Assembly: GCF_023343835.1 (NCBI RefSeq)
Contig: NC_064437.1
Span: 4,292,001 to 4,356,000 of the forward strand
Origin: Lagopus muta
Taxonomy: Eukaryota; Chordata; Aves; Galliformes; Phasianidae
Direction: 5' to 3'
Length of the DNA stretch: 64,000 nt
Part shown: piece by piece, positions 21,601 to 33,643 of the stretch
Position numbering within the stretch: the stretch's first letter is position 1
Layout of the letters: each line of letters begins with the position of its first letter
Notes under the pieces: model-generated
Databases searched by the model: none
The model's input: the letters and a program-made list of their open reading frames with translations, nothing else
What the model was told of the DNA's origin: nothing
Program-made: the position numbers and the translations under genes

Positions 21601-21967
21601 TTAATTCCTCTCCTTATTTCCATGGAATGCTTTTTGTTCTGCTGATTTTATGCGAAGAGATACTGAGGTAAGTCACTGAAGGTCCGTATATGAGAGATGG
21701 TAATAATAGTATTTCAGAAACTTCCCCTATGAGCTCTGAGTCTTGTTGCATCCAATGACTCAAGATTTTGCAGTTGGAAAAGAGCTATGGTGATGCTCAG
21801 CTTCAGAGCAAATCCATGAGCCTATAACATTCTCCTGGAAACACTTCTGACTCATTTCTAAATCTACTTATGGTGCTCTTCAGACCTGAATAAATGGCAT
21901 TTAATAAAAAGGAAAGGAAATCAGACCCAAATTCTGCTGGCCAGAGAGTAGACATAATGCTTCACCA
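18666..21967. other. Unannotated stretch
   Basis: No gene or repeat recognised. At 20921-21304 several frames on both strands stay open together, including a 127-codon minus frame, but no splice boundary or domain supports them. A good donor TGAG|GTAAGT occurs near 21668 without a coding frame leading into it. Confidence 0.5.
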
Positions 21968-22144
21968 TAGGTTGAGGGGATTGGAACATGCTTCCCAGGG
22001 AGCTGATGGAGTCACCATCCCTGGAGATGTTCAAGAAAAGGGTGGGTGTCACATTGAGCGACAAGTTCTAGAGCAGTCACAGACATGGGCTGATGATTGC
22101 ACTAGATGATCTTATTGGTCTTTTCAACCTTAATGATTCTATGG
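21968..22144 (+). mobile_element. CR1 retrotransposon 3' fragment
   Basis: Contains 'ggattggaacatgcttccc', 'gagtcaccatccctgg', 'gatgttcaagaaaag', 'actagatgatctt' and 'caaccttaatgattctatg', in CR1 order to the 3' end. About 177 bp. Confidence 0.92.
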
Positions 22145-24575
22145 GTTTGCATCATAGTTGGTAGAGGTCTGAGCAACACTACCCCTCATCAGTTTCAAGC
22201 AGCCAAGTCTTCAGCTGGTTTTGCAGAGCTCCAGCACTGCTTGGAAAAACATCCTTTGTCAGCAGAGATCTGCCCACACAGATCTCATGAACATAGAAAC
22301 ATGTACATACAGCCAAGAAGAAGATGTTTCAGGCAGTGAATTCCTACTGCTGATAATTAATGAAAACACAGCTTTTTGTGCATCGCTTCCCTTCCTCACG
22401 ATGAATAGAAAGAAAGGGTCAAATCCAAAGCTAATGGTTGGTCAGACATCCTGTTTGGCGAGGGTTAAGATCAGGTCTCATGGAGTCAGGAAAGAGAAAG
22501 GCCCCAAGTGTCCTCGAAATTTCCATATGACATTTAGGTATCAATGACGGCATTGTTCCGGAGCAAGAGCTCATTTTCTAAGAAAGTCAGCTTGCTCCTT
22601 GAGGACTGCTCCCTGCAGCTGAGGATGCCAGGCTGCTCCTTGGCAAGAAGCACGTTAGTTACTTTAAGAAACGCTCAGATTAAATGTGCTATAAATCAGC
22701 ATTTCTTTACTCACGTTAAGGTACATCAGCATAATCCCGCCAAAGATACTGACCCAAAAATACTTAATGATGCCAATGTTTCAAAAGGAAAATTTTCCAC
22801 GTGTAGAATTTTTTAAGGCTTTTTGTGTTTTTGTAGTTTATTTTTCTTTTGAAAAAGATTCAAAAAGTTCACAATCTTTCTCTCTCTCTCTCTCTTTTTT
22901 TTTTTTTCCTAAGGGATTATCTGCTAATCTTACCCTGTTACAAAATATATTCATAATCCTCACAGCAGTTACTTAGCAAGTCTTAAACCTGTCATTAAAA
23001 TACCTTCTCTTGTTACTACAATCAGCAGTCTTAATCCTCTGTGAGCCTCTCATTTTTTTTTTTTCTTCTCCCACTTTGTTCCCAAATGGCTTAAACCAAG
23101 GTATGACAGGTAACAAACAATCCCCGATCTAATTACTTGGAAGAAACAAATCAAGGGGAGGAGCATGTTTGTGTGGCAAATTCCTGACAGTTTGGAAACC
23201 AGAGGCCCTAGGAATGTGCCCGGGGAAAGTTTTAAACCCACTCCAAAGCTGTGGGTTTGAGAAGTGTGAATATGTCCCCGGAAGGCATTGATGGGCAGAG
23301 GTGATGCCAAAAGAGGGGGCAGCCATGAGCAGATCCCAACATGCAGTGCCATCCCTGGGGTAAGGACAAGAAAGTGTGGTCCTGAATGGGAGGATGTGCA
23401 TGGGCTCGACCCAGCAAAGCATGCACTGGGCTTTTACCTGGGTGTGTTCAGCAGGTTGGCATCATCCAAATGGCTCCTGGCACCAGATTGCCTGTGAAAT
23501 CCCAGACTGGACGATGGATGCTTGCAAGGAAAAAGAACAGAAAAAAAGAGCCTGAATTAGAGATGAGCAGAGGAAATGCAGCAGCTTGGCACTGTGCAGT
23601 GCTGGGAGGGGAAGAAATAAGGAGACATTTAGTCAGTGCTTCAATCAGCCCTGGCACGAAGCACAAGTTACATGTGTCAGACAGCTCCCACTCATTTGAA
23701 GCTCAGAGCTTGCTCAATACCTGACTCCAGTCCGAAAGTCCATCTCCAGAGAGGGTATCCATAACTGCTCACTGGGAAGGTTGGAGACCCCAAGGTGTCT
23801 TGGGAGCTGCCGGGTAACAGCAGCACCGGTGTGAGATCAACTATTGCCTGTACAAAACCTCTTTGCACAAAGCTGGGATTTTTTAGGGGCATTAAGTACA
23901 TGAACTTTTCAATCTTAAACAACGCCACAATGGCCACCTTGGGAATAAGGCACTATGATCCTTCTTGGAGATCATGTGTTGAAGTTGTTAATAGGGAGAT
24001 ACTAATGCAATGAAGGAAAGCATTGTGGCTTGGAACAGCTGGGCTTTTCTAACTGCTAGCCTAAATGTGGGTGATTAATGACCAAAATGCATCCTTGCTG
24101 AATGGCACTGAGAGCCTTGTCTGGAGGTATTCTGTGATATTTTCTTTTTTCTCATTTTTGTAAGAGATTTGTTGTGAACAAAGATCCGTTGATAAAAGGC
24201 TGTAACAGGCAATAATACAGCTCTCATTTTACGTATCTGATGGGTGACAAAGCAGTACTTTGGTACTGCTTGGTGTTTGTTTTTTTTTTACAGTAGGATC
24301 TGAAAATGCTAGAAAAAATAGTTTGTGCTTTTGAGACTGAAGCCACTCAAATATCTTAATGAGATTGTTGGAAAATGCTGCTTCATCCAAACCAAAACAT
24401 CTCACAGTGAAATAGTCCCATTAATAATATTTCCATGGGAAAGTTTTCAGAGATTCTGGGGTCAATTTATATGCAGAGAAAGATCTAAATGAGAACCCTG
24501 ATCTCAATCTGAAAACAGATGTTTCAATGGCAAAAATAACAAGAAAACTATTTCCATTTCGGTGGAGCGTTTGAC
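22145..24575. other. Unannotated stretch
   Basis: No gene recognised. It holds a (CT)n/poly-T tract at 22877-22909 and a T-run near 23053-23063. The rest looks unique. Confidence 0.5.
22877..22909. repeat. (TC)n followed by poly-T
   Basis: About eight TC units run into a T tract of about 13. Confidence 0.95.
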
Positions 24576-24700
24576 TATTTTGGTTCTTGTTCCACACCAG
24601 AATGAAAACACATTTCCAATTCTCAGAAACCTTTGTGGTACTTTGGTTCTTGTTCCACACCAGAATGAAAACACATTCCAGATTTCAGAAACCTTTGTGG
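24576..24700. repeat. Tandem duplication, 2 copies of 62-63 bp
   Basis: 24576-24638 and 24639-24700 are adjacent copies that differ by only a few substitutions and one T. Both contain 'tggttcttgttccacacc' and end 'agaaacctttgtgg'. High identity indicates a recent duplication. It produces a repeated WNKNQ motif in a minus-strand frame that is otherwise unsupported. Confidence 0.95.
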
Positions 24701-27351
24701 AGGTCCTGCTCTTTGGCTGCCTTTGACAGAAGCTTCATGGCCTGCTGAAGAAGGTGCTACTGTGGTGGCCCTTGGTTGCCCTTGCCACACCATGGTCACC
24801 TGCTCCATGCTTGGACTTTAATGAAATATATATATATTTCCTTTAGACCTGGGAGCATCCATCTGGGAGAGATGCAGTGATCTGGTTAGCATGGGAAGCA
24901 GAACACCATTCCCCTCTAAAACGCACACTGTGGTGATCAAAAGTACAAGTGAAAGCTGAAGCCAAAGGTTAGAAGACTCAGTAAGAGATGTCCTCATTGC
25001 CCAGTAACTATTTTCCGTGTCCTTATTGTTCCAAATCATGTTATTGTTCAACACAGAGCAGACAGCATGCAGGTCTGTGGCTCATTCATCAGCAGTGCCT
25101 CGGGGACTTGGCTGGTAGGCTGTACCCAGACAGGATGGATGGACAGGTCTTTAACTGGGGCTCCAAATCTCTTCTGAGCAAAACAACTGCTTTTTAGTGT
25201 CTTGCCAACACAGCGTGCACAACTCCGTGTCAGCAGTCCATGTGGTGGAAAAGAAAGAACAACGTTTTGGCGCCTGTTCTACTCGCTAGGACTTCCCTGC
25301 CCACCAACAACACGTGTGCATAATGATTTCCTTCACCAAACAGGTACTGCTCCAACCAGAGCAAGGCTCCCTTGCACTGATCCAACTGTCTTACTTCCAG
25401 GCAATTTTTTTTTTTCCTCCTCAGCCAACACGTTGGCTTTTATCATTCAGCAGGCCACGGGACTGTTTTCCCTAACATCCCCTTAAGAAGGATGTATTTT
25501 TCAAAACACTGCCATTCCATTCACTAAAAAGGGGTTTTGATGTGGCTACTTCAAATCAAAACCATGAGCTTTCCTCTCCCCACGCCCACCGACTTAAAAT
25601 CTGCCCCCAACGCCAGTGGTTCAGAACTATCCAAATAAAGTAGTTGCTTTAAGGACTGTTTGCTTTTCCTCTCAGGCTCCTTCTCCCGACGTTATATTGT
25701 TTGTGGAAAAAGAGTTCTTTGGGTGGGTCACTTAGTGTCGTGCCTAAGAAGCTGTACTTGATGTCTGGTTCTGTGTAGAAGAAAAACATGTCAGAACAGT
25801 CTTGCAAATAGAGTTTTCTTTTTTCCTCCATGTCAGGATGTTACCTTTTTCCCTCCATGAAACAGCTCATTCCCATGAAAAACAGCATCGCGAGGACACG
25901 TGCTGGGTGGCTCCAAAACACAGCAAACATAACCCTCCTTTCATAGCAGGAAAACAAATTACTTTCTGAATAAAGCCTCCCATGCAGCTCTGCATGTTAA
26001 CATTGCTTGAGCACTTACTCCTGAATATCTTTATATTAGGCAAACATGCTTCGTTATTCTTGAGTAATTCTGCCTGCCAGATTGCAGCCCCTTAAATTAC
26101 TGTTACACGGGGTTTTGTCAACGATGTCATCTTCCTCCTCCATCTTCCCCTCCCCAGCTTTTTACTTTAAAGCAGATTCTCTGACCAACCACTCCTCCAA
26201 CACATTTACACAGAGTGGCATGCACACCGTGAGCCAAAAATGGCATTAATGCATTTTTCTTCTGCAGCTTCGGGATGATGTGGATGTGCGTTGCCTCGGA
26301 GAATGCTCTGTTTTCTATTCCTGTGTTTGATACTGTGCAGCTGGGAAGCCACATTTCACAGGTGGTTGGTGAGCTTATTAGATTATTCATAACTGTTTTT
26401 ATTTCGTTTCTTTTTTTTTTATTATTATTTTAAAGCAATTACAAACATGTGTCTAAGGAGGCCTGCGATGATTAGAAGCACTGTTGACATCTATTTCCCA
26501 GTTACCTTTTGCTGTTTTCACTTGGGCTGTACAGAGCCCAGTGCTGGTACCCATACAAGCACAGCTTGCATATCATAGCTTGGAGCCCACAGCAGCCAAA
26601 GGAGCTGCAACTGCCTGCTATTCCTGCTGGAAATTATTTGTTTTTAAAATAAGACATCATTTGTTGAAGGTTTATCAGGGATCATTTGGTGAGAAATTTC
26701 TGCTGGGAATAAGCAGCAATCACAGAAATAATTACAATAATGGTGATGAATGTTTTGAGTCGTTTTGTCTGCTGATGATCTGGGAGCAGTGACAAATTCT
26801 AGACACAAAGCAATTCATTTGAGGCTGAGTTCCCAATCCATGGTGATCTTGAAACAAAAAGAAGGGTAATAAGCGCCAAAGGATTCACTAATGGAGAGAA
26901 GCTGAGCCAATAGATGAGGCCAGACCAGACCCCACTACTGCAAATCAGACTAAACTGCAACGGTGCAACACAGAGCTCTGCAAGCCTCTGCTGGGACTGT
27001 CCCAGCCATGTGTGATCCAGACCTCAGCTCTGCATCTTCTCCAGAGGAAGACTCCAGTAGCACCCACGTGGGCTGCTCAGCTTCTGCTTCTCAGAGGACT
27101 GAGTTTGCTGAGGTCTTGAGCTCTGACTGGCTTGCATTCAAGCTGTATGTCACCCTATCAGATAGGCAGACCCTCAAAAGCTGAGCTGATTTTCTAAGAG
27201 GAACTCCTAGCAACAGAAAGCATGACACTGTTGTAAGCTGTGAATAGGATTTTTGTAATCCTATTGTTTCAAAATCCTTTTGTTTCAAAAAATAGGATTC
27301 ATATTTCCTTAAAACTGGACCTTTAAAGGATTTGTGCATGGAATGGAAAGG
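24701..27351. other. Unannotated stretch
   Basis: No gene or interspersed repeat recognised. A short (TA)n lies at about 24826-24838, a T run at 25407-25417, and a T-rich/ATT stretch at 26408-26432. Confidence 0.5.
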
Positions 27352-27453
27352 TTGATGTGGCACTTAGGGACACGGTTAGTGGGCATGGTGGGGTGGGTTG
27401 ATGGTTGAACTGAATGATTCTGAAGGTCCTTTCCAACCTTAATGATGCTATGA
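27352..27453 (+). mobile_element. CR1 retrotransposon 3' fragment
   Basis: Has 'gggacacggttagtgggc', 'gggttgatggttgaac', 'ctttccaaccttaatg' and a single surviving octamer 'atgctatg'. About 100 bp. Confidence 0.92.
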
Positions 27454-30400
27454 GAAGGAGTACTAATATCAGAAAAAGTAGCAGTGACAGGTGGCACCCA
27501 CAGTGCTGTGGATATAATCCCTTCTTGAACATACAGCCTTGTCGAAAGCAAAGACACAACACACAGTAGCCTTCAAAACCCCTTGATCTCCTGTCTTCAG
27601 CACAGATTGCAGGAGTAAATCCACAAGCCTTGTACGGAGGAGTGCCAAGTTAGCCCTATAGACAGTGCAGACCCTGCCAGCTCAGGCCAGAAATCCCTTC
27701 CTTTTCTCTAACTCTTCTGCTGTTAAATAACTCAGTTGCTGAAAAGCTTTGTTTTTAAATGCTCCTGGCTTATTAGTATCCCTCGTGCATCACAGTTTTC
27801 TGCATTGTCTCCTTCTCTGCTTTCAGGTCATTTCTTATACACAGGAAACGAGAACAGGATGGCGAAGTTTGCATGAAATATCTCTTCTTGCCTGGGAGAA
27901 AACACAGACTGCTGACTCAGGCCATGCTCACAAACCTCCAAACTCTGCAAAATATATAGCCCCAGCACTCCTCCAGCTGCACGCATTCCCACCCTGTCTG
28001 CCATGACACATCTGCACAATCAGCCACTTTGAAAGTCACCCATCTTGAAGAGCTGCTCTTCAGAATATCAGAGGGAAACTTACCAACATTTAGGAAGACA
28101 GGTTGGTTGAGGTTGAATATGTACAGCCAGTGCAAGCCAGAGCTGCAACAAGCGCTGCCTGTGTGGCAAACGTCCCTCTCATCATGTCTGCTGGGTACAC
28201 ATGGAGATTGCCATGAGTGCTGCTCCTCGGTGACCTTTCACTTGCAGGAGGAAATGAACTTCTCTGCTCCATCCTGACATCTGCAAGCAAGCTGAGGCTT
28301 ATTTGAAACATTTCAGTAAGGATGATCGCATGGGACAGGCAGGGCTGTACTTCCCAGTTTGCCCACAGGTCTCACCTCTAATCACTTTGTGGAGACCAGT
28401 GTCACATCTGTCTTGTCAGGGAGGGTGGATGAGTAGAGGAGAGGCCAAATCAACTCAGCTATTTTTTCACCCCTTTAAAAGCTCTTCAAATTTGTCCCAA
28501 TTCCTATTTTCCAAGTGAGAAGCTAGAGCGAAAGCTTCGTTAAGTAGCCATGGAAACACCTATGGAAAAGAAGCAACCTCACCGCTAACCTAAAATGGAC
28601 ACAAGGCAACAAATCTGGCTTTAATCAAGGCAATCTGAAATCATTCTGGAATTTCATTTTGCAAACACTGGTCTTCTTGCTCCAAATTTACCCACCTTCC
28701 CAGCTGAAGGCCTGTTCCTGCTGGTTCAGGCACTTTTCTACTTGTGATTTTGGTGTTCTGAGCTATTTCCCAGAGCGGAGAGGTGGGCTGTGCTCACAGG
28801 GCTGTCTGTGATGCTCCACACAGTCAACGGAGGTCACTGACAACATCGCTCTGAAGAATGAACTGAATTTCCTGACAAGGCTGGGATCCAGCAGACTGCA
28901 TCCAGCCCACCTGCACCCCATCTCACCCATACCGTGCCTGGATCTACAACCACTACTGATGCCCTTATAGAAACTGGGAATAAAATTCCAGTTAGCCTCT
29001 CTAAGATCAGACTTTGTTCAACTTGGAGTTACTTTGATCCCACTGGCTGTTGTACCTTCTTTGTCTAGAGGTTCCATCCCACTGCTCTCTCTTCCTTTAC
29101 TTTTACTGGAGGTGGAGATGCCTTGCTGCTTGGATAGCTAATCAGCCCTGGAAGGCGCAATTAAATAACAGCATGCTATGCCACCTGAAGTCTCTCAGGA
29201 TTAAGATGGGTTTTAATTGTCTAATGTAAGAAATGCATTTGGTTTTTGTGGGTTGGATTCCTGCTGGTGAGGTGAGAAAAGCATCCTTCTGCCAACAGCC
29301 TTGCCAGGTTTTATCTCTTTTCCTCCACTTCTGGCTTATTAATGCTAGATCCTTTTTGATTAGCTGAGCTGCTGGTGTGGCTTGTGCTTCCCTTCTCACC
29401 TGCACAGATCGCTTTTGCAAATGGTGTGATCTCTTCCCCTGGTGCCACTGCAGAGATCGTTCTGCATGAGCATAATCCCCTCCCAGCTGCACCATGTTGA
29501 TTTTCCTGGAGCAGAATGCTGCTGCTCCAAGGCTTTACTGCGGCCCTGATGGGTTGGTTTGAACTGCAGGGAGCTGTCAGCAAACTGCATGCTCCTCTCG
29601 AGTTTCACTCCTCCATCGCTCTTCTCTTGCAACTTGAGCTCTTTATTTTTCTTGTGCAGGATCTGATGATATCTGGGCACAGTACGGTTCAAGCCGGGGC
29701 CTCAGCAAAGTTGCCTCACTTTAGAGAGTTGGGAAAAGATGTGACTCTCCTATTTCACCCAAACTGAGCAGTTGGTGGTAGAAAATACAGGAAAAAAAGC
29801 TTTCTCTTCCCTGTTCTCCCCTCCTCCCTGTGAGCACTGCTGCTTACCCATACTTTCCCAAGTGCTTTCTCTGCTCTTTTTCATAGAATCAATGAAGCAA
29901 CTCACTCCTTGGGGTTTATATCCCTTGAGGAAAAGGCAGAGCAGCTTGCAGAACCAAATCCAGCTCTTTGTTCCTTTGTGACCAGCATGGCAAACGTTGG
30001 GAAGGAGATTTTGCAGCCCAAACTTTGCAGCCTTTTACATCGCTGCCTGAACTGACACCTTTCCTTTGAAATGGAGAACGTGGCAGCGGTTTGCATCCAG
30101 TATCTTGAGGCTTAATCCAACTTCTGCAAGGGATTCAAGATTTTTGTGGGCAGTTTCTTTTTATTATTATTATTATTATTATTCCTCCCCTGACCCACTT
30201 TGCTGCTGCGCTTGGATAAATAATTTCTGCAGAGTAGGAAGTGCAGCCAAAGTAAGTAGCTTAATGTCTTTTCTCGGTAAAAAATCATAAAATTATCAGT
30301 CTCAGATTCACTTCAGCAGTAAATTAAAACTATCACAAACAAAAGCTGCACAAAACGGAGTGGTGAGTGCCTTCCTGCGTTACTTATGGTCATGCAATAA

Positions 30401-30614
30401 AGCTGTGTTTTCAGCCGGGGCACAAAAGTGAAGCTGGTGTGAAATCTGGAAGCGGTTTTCACCCAAGCATCACCCAGTGGCCTCATCCATCTTGTATGAT
30501 TGATTCGTCCCGTGTTGTCCTTGTGGGCCTGAAAGGAAAACAGTGAGAGGAGATGCCATAGCATGTTATTTTATGACATATCACAGGTTGGGATATCTCA
30601 GAGCTTATTCCTTG
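27454..30614. other. Unannotated stretch
   Basis: No gene recognised. An ATT microsatellite lies at 30158-30183. Shortly after it, 'aataatttctgcag' and CAAA|GTAAGT enclose only 19 nt at about 30233-30252, too short to call an exon. Confidence 0.5.
30158..30183. repeat. (ATT)n microsatellite
   Basis: About eight uninterrupted TTA/ATT units. Confidence 0.95.
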
Positions 30615-30877
30615 TTATTGATAGAATGAGAGGGAATGGCTTCAAGTTGTGCCAGGAGAGGTTCAGGTTGGATATTAGGAAATATTTCTTATCCAAAAGC
30701 GTGGGCAGGTGCTGGAATGGGCTGCCCAGGGAAATGGTTGAGTAATTGCTCCTGGCAGTGTTCAAGAAACATTTGGATGTTGCGCTAAGGAATATGGTTT
30801 AGTGGGGGAATGCTGGTGGTGGGTTTATTGTTGGACTGGATGATTTTGGAGTACTTTCCAACCTTGGTGATTCAGTG
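30615..30877 (+). mobile_element. CR1 retrotransposon 3' fragment, about 260 bp
   Basis: One of the longest young copies here. It runs from 'agaatgagagggaatggc' through 'gccaggagaggttcagg', 'ttggatattaggaaat', 'gggctgcccagggaaatgg' and 'gttggactggatgat' to 'ccaaccttggtgattc'. The conserved block before the 3' noncoding region is present, but no intact reverse transcriptase frame is. Confidence 0.95.
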
Positions 30878-31059
30878 AAGTGAGCTGGTCCCAGGAACAC
30901 CTCTATGAATACAGCCCTCAGTGGGCTTTGCCCACTCTGCAGGAGGAGTGATAGACTCCTCATCGAGTACACAGCATATCTTCCTCCGCAGCTAAATGAT
31001 TGAGCATATTCTTACTTAAGGACTTTGTGAAGAGAAAACCAATTGGATCCAGCCATGTC

Positions 31060-31167
31060 TACGGCTCCTCTGAGCACCCTCATCAAGCTTTGAGCATCCC
31101 TGTCCATTGCAGGGCAATTGGATCAGATGGCCTTTGAAGGTCCCTTCCAACTCAAACAATTATGCAA
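31060..31167 (+). mobile_element. CR1 retrotransposon 3' tail
   Basis: The clear part is 31111-31167: 'gcagggcaattggatcag', 'ggtcccttccaactcaaa', then a decayed octamer. The upstream 50 bp are only weakly CR1-like, so the left boundary is soft. Confidence 0.7.
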
Positions 31168-31289
31168 AGGATGAAGTACAGAGGCACTCAGTACCCTCCT
31201 TCCCCTTATGGCCCTTTCCTTGCCTTTTTCCATTTAGTCCTCAGGTGGTGGTGTTACAAGGTTAGGTTTTTTTCCCTTTTGAATGCCAG

Positions 31290-31420
31290 AAATGGTCATC
31301 AGATACTCTCATCCCCTGACGGTTACCTGATCGTTTCTGCACACGCTGCCAGGAGGTTCCTATCTGTAGATCTTAAGAAGCCCAAAGTTATGCTTTTCTG
31401 TGCTGGCTCCAGACAATCAG
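31290..31420 (+). other. Exon-like segment on plus strand (131 nt), unknown gene
   Basis: A T/C-rich acceptor ('tttttttcccttttgaatgccag') precedes the segment and CAATCAG|GTAAAG follows. Only one of three phases is open: entered in phase 2, it reads 43 codons including SPDGYLIVSAHAARRFLSVD and leaves in phase 1. Several CpG are retained. I do not recognise the peptide. It lies just after a CR1 tail, and no neighbouring exon of matching phase was found. It could be an exon of an uncharacterised gene or a decoy. Confidence 0.22.
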
Positions 31421-33237
31421 GTAAAGTTTTGTCCGTGCCCTAAGGACACATAATAAAATAAAATAAAAACAGAGAAATTCAGATAAACTGGAAAAGAAAC
31501 ATAACCTCAAACTCATGCTTGGTTAATGTGAACAGAGCTGACATTATCACTTATCATTAAATTTCATCTGATTCTCCGTGCTGTCCCACCTTGTCTGTAT
31601 GGCACTAACAACAATTACAGCACTTTTTAGCACCTTAAGCCAATCTGGAAAGGAAATTTCATTTCTTCTCAACCACACTTGTGGTTTAAAAGTTCTCCAT
31701 AACGGAAAAGGCTGTGAAGCACTTACTCGTCTGCCCCAGTAAAAGTCTTTCTGGGGATGAAAGGCTTCATGTTTTCCAATATTCACCAGAGCAACCAGCT
31801 AGAATTTCACACAAAATTTTAATTCATCATATATATTTAAATCCTGGAGACCTGATCTGGATAGGATGGTATATCTATCATATGTTACGTGTACTGATCA
31901 ACAATCACACAGATCTTGATGGAGATTATTTTGCACTCAGCAATTTCCTGCAGCCACATATTGATGTGTCGACACGTGGATATACTGATACACTGTACAT
32001 CACCTCAAGACTCAGCTTCCCACTATCCTGGTGCTGCCAGTGTGCCAGCAGAGATCAACAACCTGAGAGACCTTCCACATCCTCCTGAATGTGTGGAAGA
32101 TACAGGGGCTAAGAGAACCTCCTTTATCCATAGGGTTTTGCACTATCTCCATGGAGTCCATTGCATTCATTTTGGCTCTCTGGGGATGGAGTTTGCAGTC
32201 CCTGGATGCAGGTAGTGCCTGGCAGCAGCAGGCAGGTGCACCACATAGCAGGCTGCAGCCCTCCTCCTTCCCACGGTTGCATGCTCACTGCTCCATTGGC
32301 ACAGATTTATTTCCATGATCGATTTGTAGGAAGAAAAGAGCCAGATAAGAAATATGTTTTTAATAGTAATGTCACCAGTGAATGCTGAGGATCTTGATAT
32401 CAGCCATTAAGTAAAAACAGGGGTGGAATGAGCATCATTTGTCTGTTGCCAGCTTCTCCCAACTGGCTTTCATTTAGACAAGGAAAAAAAATATCTCATC
32501 ACTGCTATCCAGGTAACAGTGAAATATATTTGTTGTCAGCAACAGGTCAGAATGCAGAGATACATTATCCTCAGCAAGCTGACTTTCTGAGCTAAACGCT
32601 GGATCCTTTTCCTCAATTATTCACATATGTTTTCTGGTTTAATAATAACCCACGTGCTGTCCTCTAAAGAAAGCTTGCAATGTGCTGTCTGCATGATGTC
32701 CAACCAGAACCCATGCATCTGCTCGGCCATTTCTTGTTCCACAAGTGCCGAGCCACAGAATTGACATCAAGAAAGGTATCAGGATAGAGTGCATCAAGTT
32801 AAAGTATAAAAATAAAATTACCCACCACAAGATTGCAAGGAAAGCTTTAATGTCACAGCTTTGGCAGAGAGACTTGAATAAGAACCTAAGCAGCATGCTG
32901 GTCACAGTATAATAGCTAACTGATGTTCTCCCCCTGCACAAAGGCACTCCATTCAGCATGTTTAGAGGTGTCTGCCACTATGTTCTAGCACAACACACTG
33001 CATTCCACTGCAGAATAACATGTATGTAGCCCTACATGATGAATGGTCACACTTGCTGCTTAGCAAGTGCTCGGTGGCTTTGATGTACGGTTTTGTTTGG
33101 TGCGTGACATGTGACAGCAGCGTTGCCCCAGTAAACAAGTGTGTGCTCTGGTCCGAACATACACATTGCTTCTGTTACACGGCAGAGCTGCATGGCAGAT
33201 GTCTGTCCTTCCCTCTTGTTCTCTTTCTTCCTTCCAG
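31421..33237. other. Unannotated stretch
   Basis: No gene recognised. A short TAAAA repeat lies at about 31450-31468. A minus frame at 32639-32959 has several hydrophobic stretches but no splice support and starts in unique sequence. Confidence 0.45.
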
Positions 33238-33382
33238 CATTTGCCTCGGCCTTTCTGCAAAGCAGATTACTTTCCTGCCCACGTAGGCCTGGACTGTTTT
33301 TCTATCAGTGTGGCTGATACATTTTCTTACCCCTTGAATTCTGTGTGGGTGCAAGAGGTTGTTCACCTTCAGAACAGCAAAG
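33238..33382 (+). other. Exon-like segment on plus strand (145 nt), unknown gene
   Basis: A very strong acceptor (20 nt almost all C/T ending 'ccttccag') precedes the segment and CAAAG|GTAAAA follows. Only phase 0 is open. It gives 48 codons beginning HLPRPFCKADYFPAHV and ending QEVVHLQNSK, leaving in phase 1. Two cysteines, few low-complexity residues and two retained CpG make it look coding. The exit phase of 31290-31420 (phase 1) does not match this entry, so the two are not adjacent exons of one transcript. Family unknown. Confidence 0.27.
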
Positions 33383-33502
33383 GTAAAAGCAAAACAGCAA
33401 GCACATGAGCTGAGCTGGGGTGATGATTATTTGTATGCTGCTGTGGGGTTACCATGCAAACAGCAATCAGAGCCATGGGCAGCTCCTACAGCTGATCTAT
33501 AG

Positions 33503-33643
33503 TATCATAGAATCACAGAATCATTATGGTAAAAAAGACCTGTGAGGCCACCCAGTCCAACCCCAACCCACCCACCCATGCACACTGTCCACATCCCTCA
33601 GTGCCACATCCCCATGGTTCTGGAACACCTCCAGGGATGGTGA
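33503..33643 (-). mobile_element. CR1 retrotransposon 3' fragment
   Basis: The plus strand reads 'atcatagaatcacagaatc', 'cacccagtccaaccccaacc', 'cctcagtgccacatcccc' and 'acctccagggatggtg', the reverse of a CR1 3' region of about 140 bp. Confidence 0.95.

Noticed and set aside
21646-21675. Consensus donor TGAG|GTAAGT as end of an exon
   Set aside because: All three phases leading into it from the nearest good acceptor contain stops. Only a noncoding exon would be possible and nothing else supports one.
24826-24838. Regulatory TATA element in 'atatatatat'
   Set aside because: This is better explained as a short TA microsatellite. No downstream start or frame is associated.
30563-30745. 60-codon plus frame
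   Set aside because: It lies largely inside the CR1 copy at 30615-30877 and is a repeat-derived frame.
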